A stretch of DNA of 6,320 nucleotides, from the NCBI GenBank assembly GCA_028705705.1, contig JAQWCZ010000121.1, positions 1-6,320 of the forward strand. The letters are read 5' to 3'. The translations under genes were made by a program, and so were the position numbers. Below the pieces are notes generated by a model that was given only the letters and a program-made list of their open reading frames with translations, was not told where the DNA came from and made no database searches. The stretch is from Paludibacter sp. Its GTDB lineage: Bacteria; Bacteroidota; Bacteroidia; Bacteroidales; Paludibacteraceae. Of this stretch, positions 5,603 to 6,320 are shown one piece after another (position 1 is the first letter of the stretch; each line of letters opens with the position of its first letter).

Positions 5603-6320
5603 ATGCAAAAGAAAACATCACCCTGGAGTTGGATACCCTCTCTGTACCTGGCTGAAGGATTACCTTACGTGGCGGTTATGACCATTTCGGTTATTATGTA
5701 TAAGCGGATGGGTATTTCGAATACTGATATAGCATTGTACACAAGCTGGCTTTATTTGCCGTGGGTTATCAAACCATTCTGGAGCCCGTTTGTAGATTTG
5801 TTGAAAACAAAACGCTGGTGGATAGTTACCATGCAGTTGTTTATTGGCGCCGGATTTGCCGGAATTGCTTTTATGATTCCTGTGCCATTCTTTTTCCAGG
5901 CTACGCTTGCGTTTTTCTGGCTGCTGGCTTTTAGTTCGGCTACCCACGATATTGCTGCCGACGGATTTTATATGCTGGCTCTTGATTCTAATAACCAGGC
6001 TAAATTCGTCGGAATTCGCAGTACATTCTATCGTATCGCAACCATCATGGGACAAGGGATTCTCATTATCCTGGCCGGCTTTCTGGAAACGGCGACAGGT
6101 ATGGAGCCGCTGAAATTCAACGTGGATGCTATGCCTGATTATCATCAAACATCGATGTTTATTGAACCTGCAAGGGATGTGCAACCGTTGGATGGAGATT
6201 TGCATTTTGTAAGCGACAATCATACCGTTCAGATTGGAATATCGGGATTGAATAAAGATAGTTTGCAGGTATTTCTATCTGCCGTTGAGGCGCTTAACCG
6301 TCAAAATGGTTTTGTTGAAG
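5603..6320 (+). CDS. AmpG-like major-facilitator transporter, N-terminal 239 residues (3' end outside window)
   Basis: The reading frame stays open from ATG 5603 to the window edge. AmpG-type carriers of the major facilitator superfamily import peptidoglycan fragments (GlcNAc-anhydroMurNAc peptides) across the inner membrane. Seen: helix 1 with LYLAEGLPYVAV (14-25), helix 2 with YLPWVIKPFWSPFVD (51-65, the AmpG-like FxWSPxxD loop signature), helix 3 (72-92), helix 4 with FSSATHDIAADGFYM (110-124, matching the SATQDI...DA block of AmpG), and helix 5 preceded by VGIRSTFYRIATIMGQG (136-152). After helix 5, residues 164 to at least 239 are hydrophilic with a beta-rich look (DLHFVSDNHTVQIGISGL), a long insertion where AmpG has a short loop; helix parity would put it in the periplasm. 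The substrate is not proven; sugar or other amphipathic cargo is possible. It is separated from the upstream cluster by the large inverted repeat, so it may be expressed independently. Confidence 0.88.
   Translation, partial: MQKKTSPWSWIPSLYLAEGLPYVAVMTISVIMYKRMGISNTDIALYTSWLYLPWVIKPFWSPFVDLLKTKRWWIVTMQLFIGAGFAGIAFMIPVPFFFQATLAFFWLLAFSSATHDIAADGFYMLALDSNNQAKFVGIRSTFYRIATIMGQGILIILAGFLETATGMEPLKFNVDAMPDYHQTSMFIEPARDVQPLDGDLHFVSDNHTVQIGISGLNKDSLQVFLSAVEALNRQNGFVE

Noticed and set aside
5660..6223. 187-codon open frame on the minus strand
   Set aside because: It lies wholly across the AmpG-like coding sequence, has a low-complexity His/Arg/Gln-rich composition, and lacks recognisable motifs; it is a shadow of the real gene.

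Overview
The window looks like chromosome from a member of the Bacteroidota, probably the Bacteroidales/Marinilabiliales side. This rests on the protein flavours (an AmpG-like carrier, a DUF4922-like protein and a SpoIID/LytB protein beside MurQ), on A-rich leaders without clear Shine-Dalgarno sequences, and on AT-rich spacers with decayed repeats. The exact taxon is inference. All six genes lie on the plus strand.

Layout: the 3' two thirds of queG (epoxyqueuosine reductase, tRNA queuosine synthesis) enters from the left edge. A 130-nt repeat-littered spacer follows. Then come murQ (N-acetylmuramate-6-phosphate etherase), a SpoIID/LytB-domain protein without a signal peptide, a two-module family-2 glycosyltransferase, a HIT/GalT-like protein of the DUF4922 type, and the first 239 codons of an AmpG-like major-facilitator transporter that runs off the right edge. 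murQ, spoIID and the glycosyltransferase are packed tightly (31 and 4 nt apart). A 60-nt spacer with a GC-rich hairpin precedes the DUF4922 gene. A 177-nt spacer holding a perfect 43-bp inverted repeat separates that gene from the transporter.

Reading of the cluster: MurQ is a cytoplasmic step that turns a peptidoglycan sugar into GlcNAc-6-P, and AmpG-type carriers import muropeptides, so a cell-wall recycling theme is reasonable. The unusual members are the SpoIID-type protein, which appears cytosolic yet keeps the catalytic glutamate, and a GT2 plus nucleotidyl-phosphorylase-like pair whose substrates are unknown. Whether these form one pathway is the main open question. The MurNAc kinase that would feed MurQ is not visible here.

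The most striking non-coding feature is the 43-bp perfect inverted repeat, which starts inside the stop codon of the DUF4922 gene. A second, 20-bp palindromic repeat occurs in two spacers, once intact and once decayed.
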